Assembly: GCF_007754425.1 (NCBI RefSeq)
Contig: NZ_CP037452.1
Location: 2,827,164-2,891,163 of the forward strand
Origin: Gimesia fumaroli
Lineage (GTDB): Bacteria; Planctomycetota; Planctomycetia; Planctomycetales; Planctomycetaceae
Direction of reading: 5' to 3'
Length of the DNA stretch: 64,000 nt
The translations under genes were made by a program, and so were the position numbers. Positions 8,985 through 17,739 of this stretch are shown here, in pieces. The stretch's first letter is position 1. Each line of letters begins with the position of its first letter. Under the pieces are notes generated by a model. The model was not told the DNA's origin and did not search any database. It saw only the letters and a list, made by a program, of their open reading frames with translations.

Positions 8985-9692
8985 GTGGCAGATGAGAATG
9001 ATGATCTTCTGGATCCCTCAGAAATAGAAAAGCTCCTTAGTGCGCAGGGGCAGGATGCGCCTGCCGATCCCGCTCCGCCAAAAGAGGCAGCGAAAGAGGA
9101 TCCCGGAGGGGCAGACGAACTGCTGGATCCTTCCGATATCGAAAAATTGTTGCAAGGTGCTGGTGCGGATCCTGGGGAGGGTGAACCAGACGCGGGAGGA
9201 AGTCCCGTGGTCAACAACGATGACATTGATGCGCTGTTCAATCAGCACACAGAGTCAGCTGATGACCAGTCTGGTATGCCCATTTCTTCACATGCAGAGA
9301 CCGAAGCGTTATTGAATCAGGCGGAAGCCAATCTGGCAGCGGCGATTTCTCCCAATCTCGGGCCCGGCAGTGGTATCCCCGGTGATCTGGGGGGCACTAA
9401 ATCATTCGAGTTTCCCAATTTTGAATCGATGGCCAGTAATCCAGAAGAAGCAATGGCACTTTCTTCATTGCAAAATGTGGAACTGGACTTATGCATTGAG
9501 TTGGGAAGAACGGAGTTACTGATTGAAGAAGTCTTAAAAATGAAAGAAGGGGTTGTCGTCCCTTTAGATAAACTGGCAGGTGATCCTGTAGATATTCTGG
9601 TAAATGGACGGATTATCGCAAGGGGGGAAGTTCTTGTGTTGAATGACAATTTCTGTGTACGAGTGGCAGAGATTATCTCCCCGGAACTTTAA
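8985..9692 (+). CDS. fliN: Flagellar switch protein FliN with repeated N-terminal motif
   Basis: A 235-residue protein. The C-terminal ~75 residues are a SpoA/FliN domain (VELDLCIELGRTELLI, then VVPLDKLAGDPVDILVNG), forming the C-ring part that docks FliH and the switch. FliN alone is usually 80-140 residues. Here about 150 extra N-terminal residues carry the motif DLLDPSEIEKLL (7-18), its copy ELLDPSDIEKLL (45-56), VVNNDDIDALFN (75-86) and a weaker fourth copy near 102-111. These resemble the FliM/FliY N-terminal CheY-binding motif (SQxEIDALL). The start is GTG. No FliM is encoded in this cluster, so this may be a FliY-like switch protein. Confidence 0.88.
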   Translation: MADENDDLLDPSEIEKLLSAQGQDAPADPAPPKEAAKEDPGGADELLDPSDIEKLLQGAGADPGEGEPDAGGSPVVNNDDIDALFNQHTESADDQSGMPISSHAETEALLNQAEANLAAAISPNLGPGSGIPGDLGGTKSFEFPNFESMASNPEEAMALSSLQNVELDLCIELGRTELLIEEVLKMKEGVVVPLDKLAGDPVDILVNGRIIARGEVLVLNDNFCVRVAEIISPEL

Positions 9693-9750
9693 ATCCTGAA
9701 CAGGAAAACGAATTCCTGTATCTAAATTGATTGACGATGTAAAGGATTCC

Positions 9751-10662
9751 ATGATTCGTCTTTTCTGTTTTTCTGTGCTGATCCTGCTTTGCAGTCTGAC
9801 TTGCGTTTCTCCTGCGTTGTCTGCAGACGGGGCACCTGCGTTTCGAACTTCGGGGGTATCACAATCACGAGGAAATGTGAACGAACTCACCGAGTATTCA
9901 CAACAGGCACCACGCAATTTTCAGCAGGGAATACCAAGGCAGGCAGGGAATACTCGTTCCAGTCAAATGGTACAACGTGGATTGCCCGCACCGGCACAGG
10001 GGATGCAACGCAACACGCAGCCTGTCAGGAAAATGAGCGTCGCTTCCAATCCGATTACCCCCCTTGATCGTCAAAAGCAGTCAAGCCAAAGTAATACAAA
10101 CAAGGCAGGGACAAGAGCGGCTCCTTCAATCTGGGGAACTCTGGGAGCGCTACTGGTCGTCATCGCAATTATCCTGGTCTCTGCGAAGTTATTCAAAAAA
10201 CATAGCCCTCTGGCGTCTGTCAATCTGCCACGAGAAGTGGTTGAAGTTTTAGGAAAGAAGCCTCTGGATGCACGGCAGACGATTCATTTTGTGCGGTGCG
10301 GTTCGCGAATTTTGATTTTAGGTTCGTCTCCTGCTGGTCTGGAAATGCTCAGTGAAGTTCTGGACCCGGTTGAAGTTGACCTGATTACAGGCATGTGCCG
10401 GGAACGGAATCAGTCTGCGCGATCCAATTCCGCATTTCTGAATCTGTTTCAGTCAGCTCAAAATAAGCAGGCAGACACAGATCAAAATCCGTCGCACTCC
10501 CTTTTTTCGCAGGCAGTCAAAGCAAAGCCGGACCAGTCGGTACGTGAGACTGAGCTGGAAGCCCCTGCCGACTATGATTCTCCGATCTCTCGTCTGCAGC
10601 AGAAGCTGATGCAGTCGTCACGGCAGTCGCTGAATGAAGAAGCGGAGTCCGGACATGCATAA
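9751..10662 (+). CDS. fliO: Flagellar biosynthesis protein FliO
   Basis: A protein of about 303 residues. A signal peptide ([13 protein letters not shown]...ALSA) precedes a long Gln/Arg-rich periplasmic stretch, one membrane helix (about 128-148) and a FliO cytoplasmic domain ([35 protein letters not shown] recast across residues ~158-195). FliO is the scaffold for FliP ring assembly. The ATG at 9751 is preferred over a TTG 24 bases upstream because AAAGGA is well placed and the signal peptide then starts correctly. It overlaps fliP by a few bases. It is longer than most FliO proteins. Confidence 0.82.
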   Translation: MIRLFCFSVLILLCSLTCVSPALSADGAPAFRTSGVSQSRGNVNELTEYSQQAPRNFQQGIPRQAGNTRSSQMVQRGLPAPAQGMQRNTQPVRKMSVASNPITPLDRQKQSSQSNTNKAGTRAAPSIWGTLGALLVVIAIILVSAKLFKKHSPLASVNLPREVVEVLGKKPLDARQTIHFVRCGSRILILGSSPAGLEMLSEVLDPVEVDLITGMCRERNQSARSNSAFLNLFQSAQNKQADTDQNPSHSLFSQAVKAKPDQSVRETELEAPADYDSPISRLQQKLMQSSRQSLNEEAESGHA

Positions 10663-11620
10663 GCAGTGGGTTCAGCAAGAACGGATTGCTGGTTGTGTGT
10701 TTCTCTATGGGAAAAATACATTTCTGGCCGTTGTGTGTCTGCTGGCATTCGCAGCAGCGTCTCCAGTTGTGCAGGCGCAGCCTGCTGTGACAAACCAGGC
10801 ATTATCAAATCAAAGTATCGCGAATCAGAATCCACAACTCACTCAGCAGCAAACCGCTCAAGCAGCACCGGAAAATGGGAATCCGGGTGTGCCGGAAATG
10901 CTGGATGTCGAGCAGATGACATCACCTCAGGGGCTTAATTCTACACTGAAGCTGTTCTTGTTGTTGACCGTTTTGAGTCTCGCACCATCGATTCTGATCA
11001 TGACAACGAGCTTCATTCGTTTTGTGATCGTGTTCGGTTTATTGAGGCAGGCATTAGGAACACAGCAACTTCCTCCGAACCAGGTGCTGACTTCACTCAG
11101 CCTGTTTTTAACTGTGATGGTGATGGCTCCCATTTGGCAAAAAGCCTATGAGGAAGGCATCGTACCGTACACGCATCAGACAGAACAGGCGCCCGTGACA
11201 CTGGAAGCAGCCTTCCAGAAAACGGTGTCCCCTCTACGAAAGTTTATGAGCGATCAGATTGAGCTCACTGGAAACAGTGACACGGTATGGATGTTTCTGG
11301 ACTATCAGCAACCGTTGCCCGGTTCTCCTGGTGCAGCCGACTACAAGGCGCCCAGTGATTACGATGAAGTTCCTCTGACAGTTCTGCTGCCGGCATACAT
11401 GTTGAGTGAAGTAAAAACCGCGTTTCTGATTGGTTTCCAGTTGTATCTGCCTTTTATTGTGATCGATATGGTGATCAGTTCGATTCTGATCAGCATGGGG
11501 ATGATGATGCTGCCCCCGGTTTTGATCTCATTGCCTTTCAAAATTCTGTTATTTGTATTGATCGATGGCTGGCTGTTAACTGTGGGGATGTTATTGGAAA
11601 GCATCAGGGCCGTCGGCTGA
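10655..11620 (+). CDS. fliP: Flagellar export gate protein FliP
   Basis: About 321 residues. A cleavable signal peptide and a Gln/Asn-rich spacer (to ~residue 90) precede the conserved FliP core: [39 protein letters not shown] and [20 protein letters not shown]. FliP forms the pentameric core of the FliPQR export gate. The ATG at 10655 has GGAG upstream and overlaps the fliO stop; an in-frame ATG at 10634 is an alternative. The N-terminal spacer makes it longer than the usual ~245 residues. Confidence 0.94.
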   Translation: MHKQWVQQERIAGCVFLYGKNTFLAVVCLLAFAAASPVVQAQPAVTNQALSNQSIANQNPQLTQQQTAQAAPENGNPGVPEMLDVEQMTSPQGLNSTLKLFLLLTVLSLAPSILIMTTSFIRFVIVFGLLRQALGTQQLPPNQVLTSLSLFLTVMVMAPIWQKAYEEGIVPYTHQTEQAPVTLEAAFQKTVSPLRKFMSDQIELTGNSDTVWMFLDYQQPLPGSPGAADYKAPSDYDEVPLTVLLPAYMLSEVKTAFLIGFQLYLPFIVIDMVISSILISMGMMMLPPVLISLPFKILLFVLIDGWLLTVGMLLESIRAVG

Positions 11621-11671
11621 ATTCGGGCGCTCGCATTGCGCCCGGATGATTCTTAATTACAGGTGTGAGAT

Positions 11672-11938
11672 ATGGATAGTTCAACAGTTTTGGATCTGGG
11701 GAGAGAAGGATTGCTGATCATGCTGGAAGTCAGCGGACCGGTCATGCTGACAGCGGTTGTCGTCGGTCTGGTAATCAGTATCGGGCAGGCAGTCACTCAA
11801 ATTCAAGATCAGACAATCAGTTTTGTTCCTAAAATTATCATGATGGTCCTGGCGATTCTGTATACCTTGCCTTGGATCACTTCGTTGCTTGTTGAATACA
11901 GCACAAACCTGATTACGAACATTCCTTCCCGCATTTGA
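11672..11938 (+). CDS. fliQ: Flagellar export gate protein FliQ
   Basis: 88 residues with two membrane helices (about 16-40 and 50-75) and the conserved VGLVISIGQAVTQIQDQTISFVPK stretch split across the loop, the family signature. FliQ packs around FliP5R1 in the export gate. The size is exactly that of the family and the place between fliP and fliR is canonical. Confidence 0.95.
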   Translation: MDSSTVLDLGREGLLIMLEVSGPVMLTAVVVGLVISIGQAVTQIQDQTISFVPKIIMMVLAILYTLPWITSLLVEYSTNLITNIPSRI

Positions 11939-11977
11939 ATCTGTGGAAGCCGCTGAAACAGAGAATATGAGAAACTC

Positions 11978-12967
11978 GTGAGTGAACTTCTCGACCAATA
12001 CGTAATGAATCCTTTGTTGCAGCTGGCTCCGGGACAGATTCTGCAATGGGCCATGCTGCAGTTTTATGCATTCACGTTGGTCCTGTTCCGTCTCAGTGGC
12101 CTGATGATTATTGGTCCGGTGTTTGGTCAGCCGATTTTTCCAACCAATATTCGCATCTTATTAATTCTGTGCCTGGCTTTGCTGATTACTCCGACGCTAC
12201 ACGATCAGGTTATCGTTGGTTTTTACGAACTGGATGCGAATCAGGATCAGCGGCTCAGTCAAGATGAAGTCCCGACTCACTTGCAGGACCGCTTCGAAGC
12301 TCTGGTAATCAGTGCCGGCCGTGAGGGAACACGCGAATTGACAGTGAATGACTACAAGTTTGTGGTCAACATGCCTGCTTCATTATTGGATTATGTCTGG
12401 TCGATTCTAGGGGAACTCACATTAGGACTCGCGCTGGGGCTGGGGGTCTACATCATTTTATTAAGTCTGCAGATGGCAGGTCAGATGATTGACCAGCAGG
12501 CGGGGATGGCTTTAGGTGAAGTCTTTAATCCCGGTTTTGATATGAATGCGTCCCTCAGTGGTCAGTATCTGTATTTTATCGGGATTACGGTTTTCCTGGT
12601 CATGGAACCGGTGAATGGGCACTTGTTAATGTTATCGTCCCTGATGGATACATTTCAGGTCTTCCCGGTCGGAGAAGGAATCGTTTCTACAAATACACTC
12701 GATCTGCTGCAGTCATTGATGCATCAGTCGTTAGTGTTGTCCATTAAAGTGGCTGCGCCGTTACTGGCGATCAGTGCGTTGATTTCCATCGCAATGGGCT
12801 ATCTGGGGCATACTGTTCCGCAGATCAATGTGCTGGTCATTGGATTTCCGATTCGGGCCATGATCAGCCTGCTGGTGTTGATGTTTACCTTGTCCGGAGC
12901 AGCAGACATCGTGGTGGAGTCGATCCCGTCGGCCATTGACCAATTGAGTCGCAGTGCAGTGATGTAA
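11978..12967 (+). CDS. fliR: Flagellar export gate protein FliR with EF-hand insertion
   Basis: 329 residues, GTG start. The N-terminal FliR core (FRLSGLMIIGPVFGQPIFP) and C-terminal half (QMIDQQAGMALGEVFNPGFD; LLAISALISIAMGYLGHTVPQINV) are conserved. FliR is normally ~255-260 residues. Here ~60 residues (about 80-138) are inserted between membrane helices. They contain DANQDQRLSQDE (86-97), a canonical EF-hand Ca2+ loop with D86, N88, D90, S94 and E97 at ligand positions and Leu at position 8. A degenerate second loop may follow around residues 117-128. The insertion presumably faces the periplasmic side. Confidence 0.94.
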   Translation: MSELLDQYVMNPLLQLAPGQILQWAMLQFYAFTLVLFRLSGLMIIGPVFGQPIFPTNIRILLILCLALLITPTLHDQVIVGFYELDANQDQRLSQDEVPTHLQDRFEALVISAGREGTRELTVNDYKFVVNMPASLLDYVWSILGELTLGLALGLGVYIILLSLQMAGQMIDQQAGMALGEVFNPGFDMNASLSGQYLYFIGITVFLVMEPVNGHLLMLSSLMDTFQVFPVGEGIVSTNTLDLLQSLMHQSLVLSIKVAAPLLAISALISIAMGYLGHTVPQINVLVIGFPIRAMISLLVLMFTLSGAADIVVESIPSAIDQLSRSAVM

Positions 12968-12998
12968 GATGTAAAAACGGTTTGAGATCTAGAGTTCT

Positions 12999-14075
12999 AT
13001 GGCAGAAAATGACAGTGGAGAAAAAACCGAGCAACCCACCGATCGCCGGCGCAATGAAGCCCGCGAGAAAGGGAACATTGCGAAAAGTACCGACTTAAAT
13101 GCGGCTGGCATGATGCTGGCGGCGGCCTGTGTCCTCTATTTTTTCGCGGTTGGTCTCAGCAATGAGATGAAAAACTTTATGGAGCTCACACTGACAACGC
13201 CGGTCTGGCTGCAGATGGAACCTGTGAAGTTGATCGAACGTTGCGAAGCCATTATCAAATTGTTCCTGCAGGGAACCGCGATGACGATGATTGTGTTGTT
13301 CATTTCAGCGGTGCTCTTAAATATTGTGCAGGTTGGTTTTCTGATGTCACCTGATGTATTACAGATTAAGTGGGAGCGATTGAATCCCATTGAAGGGGCC
13401 AAGCGGATCATCTCAGTCCGTGGTTTAGTGAAGCTGGCTGTGAGTCTTGGGAAACTGAGTCTGCTGGTGATCATCGCAATCTGGTTCAGCTATCTGGTCT
13501 TCCCTAATTTTCTGGCTTTAATGGGGGCACCCCCCGAAACGATTCTGCGCGATATTTTTAATTCCACTGTCGAACTGGGAATTCTGCTGGCACTGGCTTT
13601 AATAGTGCTGGGGGGCATCGATTATGCATTTCAGAAATGGAAGCATGAAAAAGACCTGATGATGAGCAAGCAGGAAATTCGCGAAGAGATGAAATCGATG
13701 GAAGGAGACCCTCTACTTCGTCAGCGTCGTCGTGAAGCACACCGGAAGCTGGCGATGTCGCAGGAGCTTTCGAAAGTGGAATCTGCTGACGTGGTGATTA
13801 CCAACCCGACTCATATCTCGATTGCGATCAAATACGATCCGGAGTCGATGCCGGCACCGGTTGTTGTAGCCAAAGGGGCAGGGGAGATCGCATTTCAGAT
13901 TCGTAAAATTGCCAACGAACATGGGATTCCGATTATTGAGCGGAAAGCACTCGCGCGGCAGATGTACCGTGATGTGAAAACAGGCCAGGAAATTCCTTTC
14001 GAATTATACGAAGTGTTCGTGGAAATTATGGCTTACGTCTATAATCTGACCGGGAAGTCGATGCCGGACGCATAA
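12999..14075 (+). CDS. flhB: Flagellar export switch protein FlhB
   Basis: 358 residues. It starts with the family signature AENDSGEKTEQPTDRRRNEAR, then four membrane helices (about 33-53, 90-112, 148-168, 190-210). The cytoplasmic domain contains the autocleavage site N269-P270-T271-H272, where cleavage between Asn and Pro permits the switch from hook to filament substrates. It works with FliK encoded upstream. It is the last gene of the run and is followed by a hairpin terminator at 14155-14190. Confidence 0.96.
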   Translation: MAENDSGEKTEQPTDRRRNEAREKGNIAKSTDLNAAGMMLAAACVLYFFAVGLSNEMKNFMELTLTTPVWLQMEPVKLIERCEAIIKLFLQGTAMTMIVLFISAVLLNIVQVGFLMSPDVLQIKWERLNPIEGAKRIISVRGLVKLAVSLGKLSLLVIIAIWFSYLVFPNFLALMGAPPETILRDIFNSTVELGILLALALIVLGGIDYAFQKWKHEKDLMMSKQEIREEMKSMEGDPLLRQRRREAHRKLAMSQELSKVESADVVITNPTHISIAIKYDPESMPAPVVVAKGAGEIAFQIRKIANEHGIPIIERKALARQMYRDVKTGQEIPFELYEVFVEIMAYVYNLTGKSMPDA

Positions 14076-14154
14076 GCGTTGCTGGAAACATTGTCTGTAG
14101 CGTAAACTGAGTTTCACTACCGACGGAACCGAGGGGCTTTCAAGCCGCAAAATT

Positions 14155-14196
14155 ACCCGTTTTCGTTAATTTTCAGTAACAAAAGCGGGTTTTCTT
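14155..14196 (+). terminator. Intrinsic terminator after the flagellar cluster
   Basis: A 14-bp stem (ACCCGTTTTCGTTA paired with TAACAAAAGCGGGT, one mismatch and one G-T pair) with an 8-base loop, followed by TTTCTT. It lies 80 bases past flhB and 100 before the PP2C gene, marking the likely end of the flagellar transcript. Confidence 0.75.
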
Positions 14197-14296
14197 GAGG
14201 TGGTCTCTGGTGTTTGATCCTGTTTCTCACCAAGATACAATGTAGAAGGATCGGCCGATCCAGTTAGCGACTTTCAGGCTTGTTTAAGGGGAATTC

Positions 14297-15637
14297 ATGC
14301 GTTGGGAACATCCGGTTCAGTTCGCATCGCAGAGTGATGTTGGCTTTCGGCGGAGGAATAACGAAGATTCCATCTCTGTCCGCATTTGTAAAGACCAGGA
14401 AAGCTGGCGCGATCATGGGCATTTCTTTCTTGTAGCCGATGGAATGGGGGGGCACGCCGTTGGGGAACTGGCGAGTAAGATGGCGTCCGAGACAGTGCCG
14501 CATACGTTCTTTAAAAATAAACCCGGGCCTGTCGCAAAATCTTTGAAATCAGCCATCGAAGTTGCCAATCAGGCGATTAATGAGCGGGGGATGGCCAATC
14601 GCGAATTTATGCGGATGGGAACGACCTGCAGCTCGCTCTGTCTCTGTGCTGAGGGAGCCGTGATAGGTCATGTGGGAGACAGCCGAGTCTACCGGGTACG
14701 AGAAAATCGTATTGACCAACTGACGTTCGACCACAGTTTACAATGGGAGCTGATTCGACAGGGGCGCATGCGACCTGAAGAAGTTTATCTGAATGAACCC
14801 CGAAATGTGATTACCCGCTCATTAGGTCCCGAACCGGTGGTGAAGGTTGATATTGAGGGGCCTTATCCGGTGATGGCTGGCGACTGTTATATCTTGTGCA
14901 GTGATGGTTTGACGAGCCATTTGAAAGATGAAGAAATCGGGATGATCGCCAAGTATCTGGACCCCCGCGATGCTTGTCGATTGATGATCAACCTGGCCAA
15001 TTTGAGAGGAGGCTCAGATAATATCTCGGTGGTTGTCGTCCGGGTCGGAGAATTACCGGATGGAAATCTGTCACAGGTGAAACCTCCGGAACCGGAACCG
15101 GACCTGGAACTCGACAAAGGGTACAGTGACTGGTTATGGCTAGCCGGAGTCTGGGGCGCGTCACTCATGGTTGCGACCGGGATCCTGATGTGGATCTTAA
15201 CTAAATTTGACAAAGGGGAGTTTTTGACCTTTGGGGGCATGTCGTTGTTAGTGATGCTGCTGGTTCGAAAAGTGTTTGCACAACGCGAGTCCAACCAGCG
15301 CGAGGCCTATCTGGATACGAACAAGACGGTCGAATGGAAGCCTTACCGTTCCGAACGGTTGAAATTCAATACCGACTTCCTGCAGTATCTGACGACGATG
15401 GAATCTGAATTGCAGCGTGCTGCGATGGAAGAAGAGTGGACGATTGAATGGTCGGCGCATAATAAAATTTATTACGAAGCCAAGGAAGAGCTGGAAAAGA
15501 AGAAGTATCTGCAGGCGTTTCGGGACTTTTCTCGAGCGATTGATATTTTAATGACCGGTTTGCACTCTTACCGAAAAGAGATGGTTCATCAGGCACGTTG
15601 GAAAAAAGGGCCACCGACGGCGTCTCAGGACGATTGA
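14297..15637 (+). CDS. PP2C-family protein phosphatase with membrane segment
   Basis: 446 residues. Residues 1-240 are a PP2C domain with the metal-binding motifs RRRNNEDSI, LVADGMGGHAVGE, GHVGDSRVYR, CSDGLTSHL and GGSDNISVVVV. It would remove phosphate from Ser/Thr of proteins phosphorylated by Hanks-type kinases, two of which are encoded elsewhere in this window. Two membrane helices (about 276-297 and 305-322) separate it from a ~120-residue cytoplasmic, charged helical tail of unknown role. Ribosome-binding site AAGGGGAA. It stands alone between two hairpins. Confidence 0.92.
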   Translation: MRWEHPVQFASQSDVGFRRRNNEDSISVRICKDQESWRDHGHFFLVADGMGGHAVGELASKMASETVPHTFFKNKPGPVAKSLKSAIEVANQAINERGMANREFMRMGTTCSSLCLCAEGAVIGHVGDSRVYRVRENRIDQLTFDHSLQWELIRQGRMRPEEVYLNEPRNVITRSLGPEPVVKVDIEGPYPVMAGDCYILCSDGLTSHLKDEEIGMIAKYLDPRDACRLMINLANLRGGSDNISVVVVRVGELPDGNLSQVKPPEPEPDLELDKGYSDWLWLAGVWGASLMVATGILMWILTKFDKGEFLTFGGMSLLVMLLVRKVFAQRESNQREAYLDTNKTVEWKPYRSERLKFNTDFLQYLTTMESELQRAAMEEEWTIEWSAHNKIYYEAKEELEKKKYLQAFRDFSRAIDILMTGLHSYRKEMVHQARWKKGPPTASQDD

Positions 15638-15662
15638 CCTCCCTAACAGGACACAGGGAGCG

Positions 15663-15693
15663 AAAAGATCAGTCGGATCCCGCCAGATCTTTT
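15663..15693 (+). terminator. Probable terminator after PP2C gene
   Basis: AAAAGATC paired with GATCTTTT across a 15-base loop, 25 bases past the phosphatase stop. The stem is AT-rich, so termination strength is uncertain. Confidence 0.45.
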
Positions 15694-15783
15694 ACTAATT
15701 TAACATTGGATTTCCATTCCCTTTCAGGTATGATTCGGCTCTTATTTCAGTGGCTTTGAAGCACTTGTGACACGGAGGTCGGT

Positions 15784-17349
15784 GTGTTCTTTACTCAAAC
15801 AATCAGGCGGAAATTAGGTCTGGGGCTGGGAATCATATTCTGTATGCTGATTGTACTGGCATACGGGGCTGTTTCCGGGTTGCAATCTTATGATGCAACC
15901 GTCCAGGATTTTAATTATTCACTGAATGATCTACCTGACCGCGATCGGATGATTGTCTCGGTGGCAGCCCTTAATGATCCGCTTCAGAAAATCCGGGACG
16001 CACGGCCCGACTCAGCCGCCAGTGCTCATTATCAGCAGAAGTTCCAAACACAACTTCAAGAAGTTTATACCGAAATTGAGGGGTTTCTTCAAAAGGTGGA
16101 TCGCGTCCCAGACCCGGCTTTAGGGACCTGGAAGGGCTTTGTAAAGTCACAACTCAGTGAGCATAGTTCGAGCAAAACAACGCTGAAGAATCTGTCACTG
16201 ATGCAGGCGCAGTTGGAGAATCCTCAAGAGCGACACCGGGTCGCCGATAAGATGATTCTGGAAATCGCGCGGCTGGAAACACTGATGATGGAAGTCCGTG
16301 ATATTCCCTCCAGTACGAAAGCCGTTCTGGACCGGGCCTCGAAAGTTTACCGTTCCCGTTCCAATTTGGTCTGGGTGACCTGTCTGGTTGTGTTTATCGC
16401 CTTTGGCTGTCTGATCTGGTACGGGTACCGGACAGTGCTCTCTCCCATTCAGGAGCTACATGAAGGGGCTCGAATTGTCGCCCAGGGGCATTTTGATCAT
16501 CAGTTCAAGATCAAATCAAACGACGAGATGGCTGAGTTGGCAGAAGCATTCAACCAGATGACGATGCGGTTTAAGGAAAAACGGGATGAACTGAATCACA
16601 AAGTCGACGAACGCAGTAAACAGCTGGTACGGTCAGAAAGACTGGCCGGAATCGGGGTTCTGGCTGCAGGCGTGGCCCATGAAATCAATAACCCGTTGTC
16701 TGCCATTTCGATGGCGTCTGAGTCGCTACAGGGGCGGATGCTGGATCTGAAGCCGCATTGCGAGGAGTCTGAGATTGAGGTCGTCGAGCAATATCTTGGC
16801 TTGATTCAGCGCGAAGCCATGCGCTGCAGGGAGATCACATCAAAGTTACTTGATTTTTCTCGGGGGCAGAATTCTGTCCGGAGTAGGAATGATCTGTCTG
16901 GCGTCATCGAGGAAGTTTGCTCCATGGTCGGTTTGATCAAACGGCTCAAAGGGCGGAATATCCATTTTGAATCAAAGGGGCCTTGTAACGCGGAGTTTAA
17001 CCCTGCTGAGATCAAGCAGGTTGTGTTGAATGTCATGACCAACGCGCTGGAATCAATGGAAGTGGGGGGGAATCTGGAAATCCAGGTGCGTGAAAATGTG
17101 GATTCAGTAACCCTGATTTTCAAGGATGATGGGTGCGGGATGACCCAGGAAGTGAAGGAAGGGTTGTTTGATCCCTTCTTTACTCAACGCGCTGATGGAA
17201 CTGGCACGGGGTTGGGGATGTCGATTACCCACCGGATTATTAAGGATCATGGGGGCGAGATCGAAGTGGAGAGTGAAGGGCCAGGGAAGGGGAGTACAAT
17301 TTTTGTAGATCTCCCCAAAAAAGCAAAGTCACAAAGTAAGGCAGCGTAA
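15784..17349 (+). CDS. Membrane sensor histidine kinase (HAMP-HisKA-HATPase)
   Basis: 521 residues. Membrane helix 1 (about 11-31), a ~160-residue extracytoplasmic helical sensor, helix 2 (about 195-215) and a HAMP domain (216-268) lead to the H-box GVAHEINNPLSAI with phospho-acceptor His299. The HATPase domain (about 405-510) shows DDGCGM and GTGTGLGMS ATP-lid motifs. The GTG start is supported by GGAGG. The sensed signal is unknown. The NtrC-type response regulator 390 bases downstream is the obvious partner, and the HisKA/HATPase type is that of NtrB/HydH-like kinases. Confidence 0.93.
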   Translation: MFFTQTIRRKLGLGLGIIFCMLIVLAYGAVSGLQSYDATVQDFNYSLNDLPDRDRMIVSVAALNDPLQKIRDARPDSAASAHYQQKFQTQLQEVYTEIEGFLQKVDRVPDPALGTWKGFVKSQLSEHSSSKTTLKNLSLMQAQLENPQERHRVADKMILEIARLETLMMEVRDIPSSTKAVLDRASKVYRSRSNLVWVTCLVVFIAFGCLIWYGYRTVLSPIQELHEGARIVAQGHFDHQFKIKSNDEMAELAEAFNQMTMRFKEKRDELNHKVDERSKQLVRSERLAGIGVLAAGVAHEINNPLSAISMASESLQGRMLDLKPHCEESEIEVVEQYLGLIQREAMRCREITSKLLDFSRGQNSVRSRNDLSGVIEEVCSMVGLIKRLKGRNIHFESKGPCNAEFNPAEIKQVVLNVMTNALESMEVGGNLEIQVRENVDSVTLIFKDDGCGMTQEVKEGLFDPFFTQRADGTGTGLGMSITHRIIKDHGGEIEVESEGPGKGSTIFVDLPKKAKSQSKAA

Positions 17350-17739
17350 AAAGTTAAGTTAATTTTTTTGAAACGGACTTTCTGCAATTCTCCGATTGCC
17401 ACGAATTTAAAAATCTGATATCAATCGTCACCCCCCACGAATGATTCACATAAAGTTAACGATGCAGGAGAAAATGGATGTTCTCTGTACAGCAGATTGC
17501 CTTGAAAATCCCCCTTCCTTACGTTTCGCGTATTGTGCAGAGAAAGGTCTTGGATGGAGTCCCGGTTCCGGGACGACGCAATTGAATGTCAAATCTGGAG
17601 AAAACGATGCGTTCGACCGATTCGAACTGGGTTTCTTCAGAACCTTTCCCCTTATCCTTCCTGAATACCATTCGGTTCTGAAATTTGTTAAATGGCTTTC
17701 TCTTTGGCAGGATGCTGAAGCAGGAAGAAGGAGCACAAC
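17350..17739 (+). other. Intergenic region between histidine kinase and response regulator
   Basis: 390 bases. An open frame of 100 codons (17441-17743) ends overlapping the regulator's TTG start. Its translation looks unlike a folded protein and lacks a ribosome-binding site, so it is not called. No strong -35/-10 or -24/-12 promoter was identified. Confidence 0.4.

Noticed and set aside
9700-9719. ACAGGAA-N6-TTCCTGT between fliN and fliO as a terminator
   Set aside because: No T-run and the genes continue in one operon; at most a small mRNA hairpin. It is an inside-out version of the lexA dyad, judged a coincidence.
17694-17712. TGGCTTTCTCTTTGGCA before the NtrC-type regulator as a sigma-54 site
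   Set aside because: The GG-GC spacing is 11 instead of 10.
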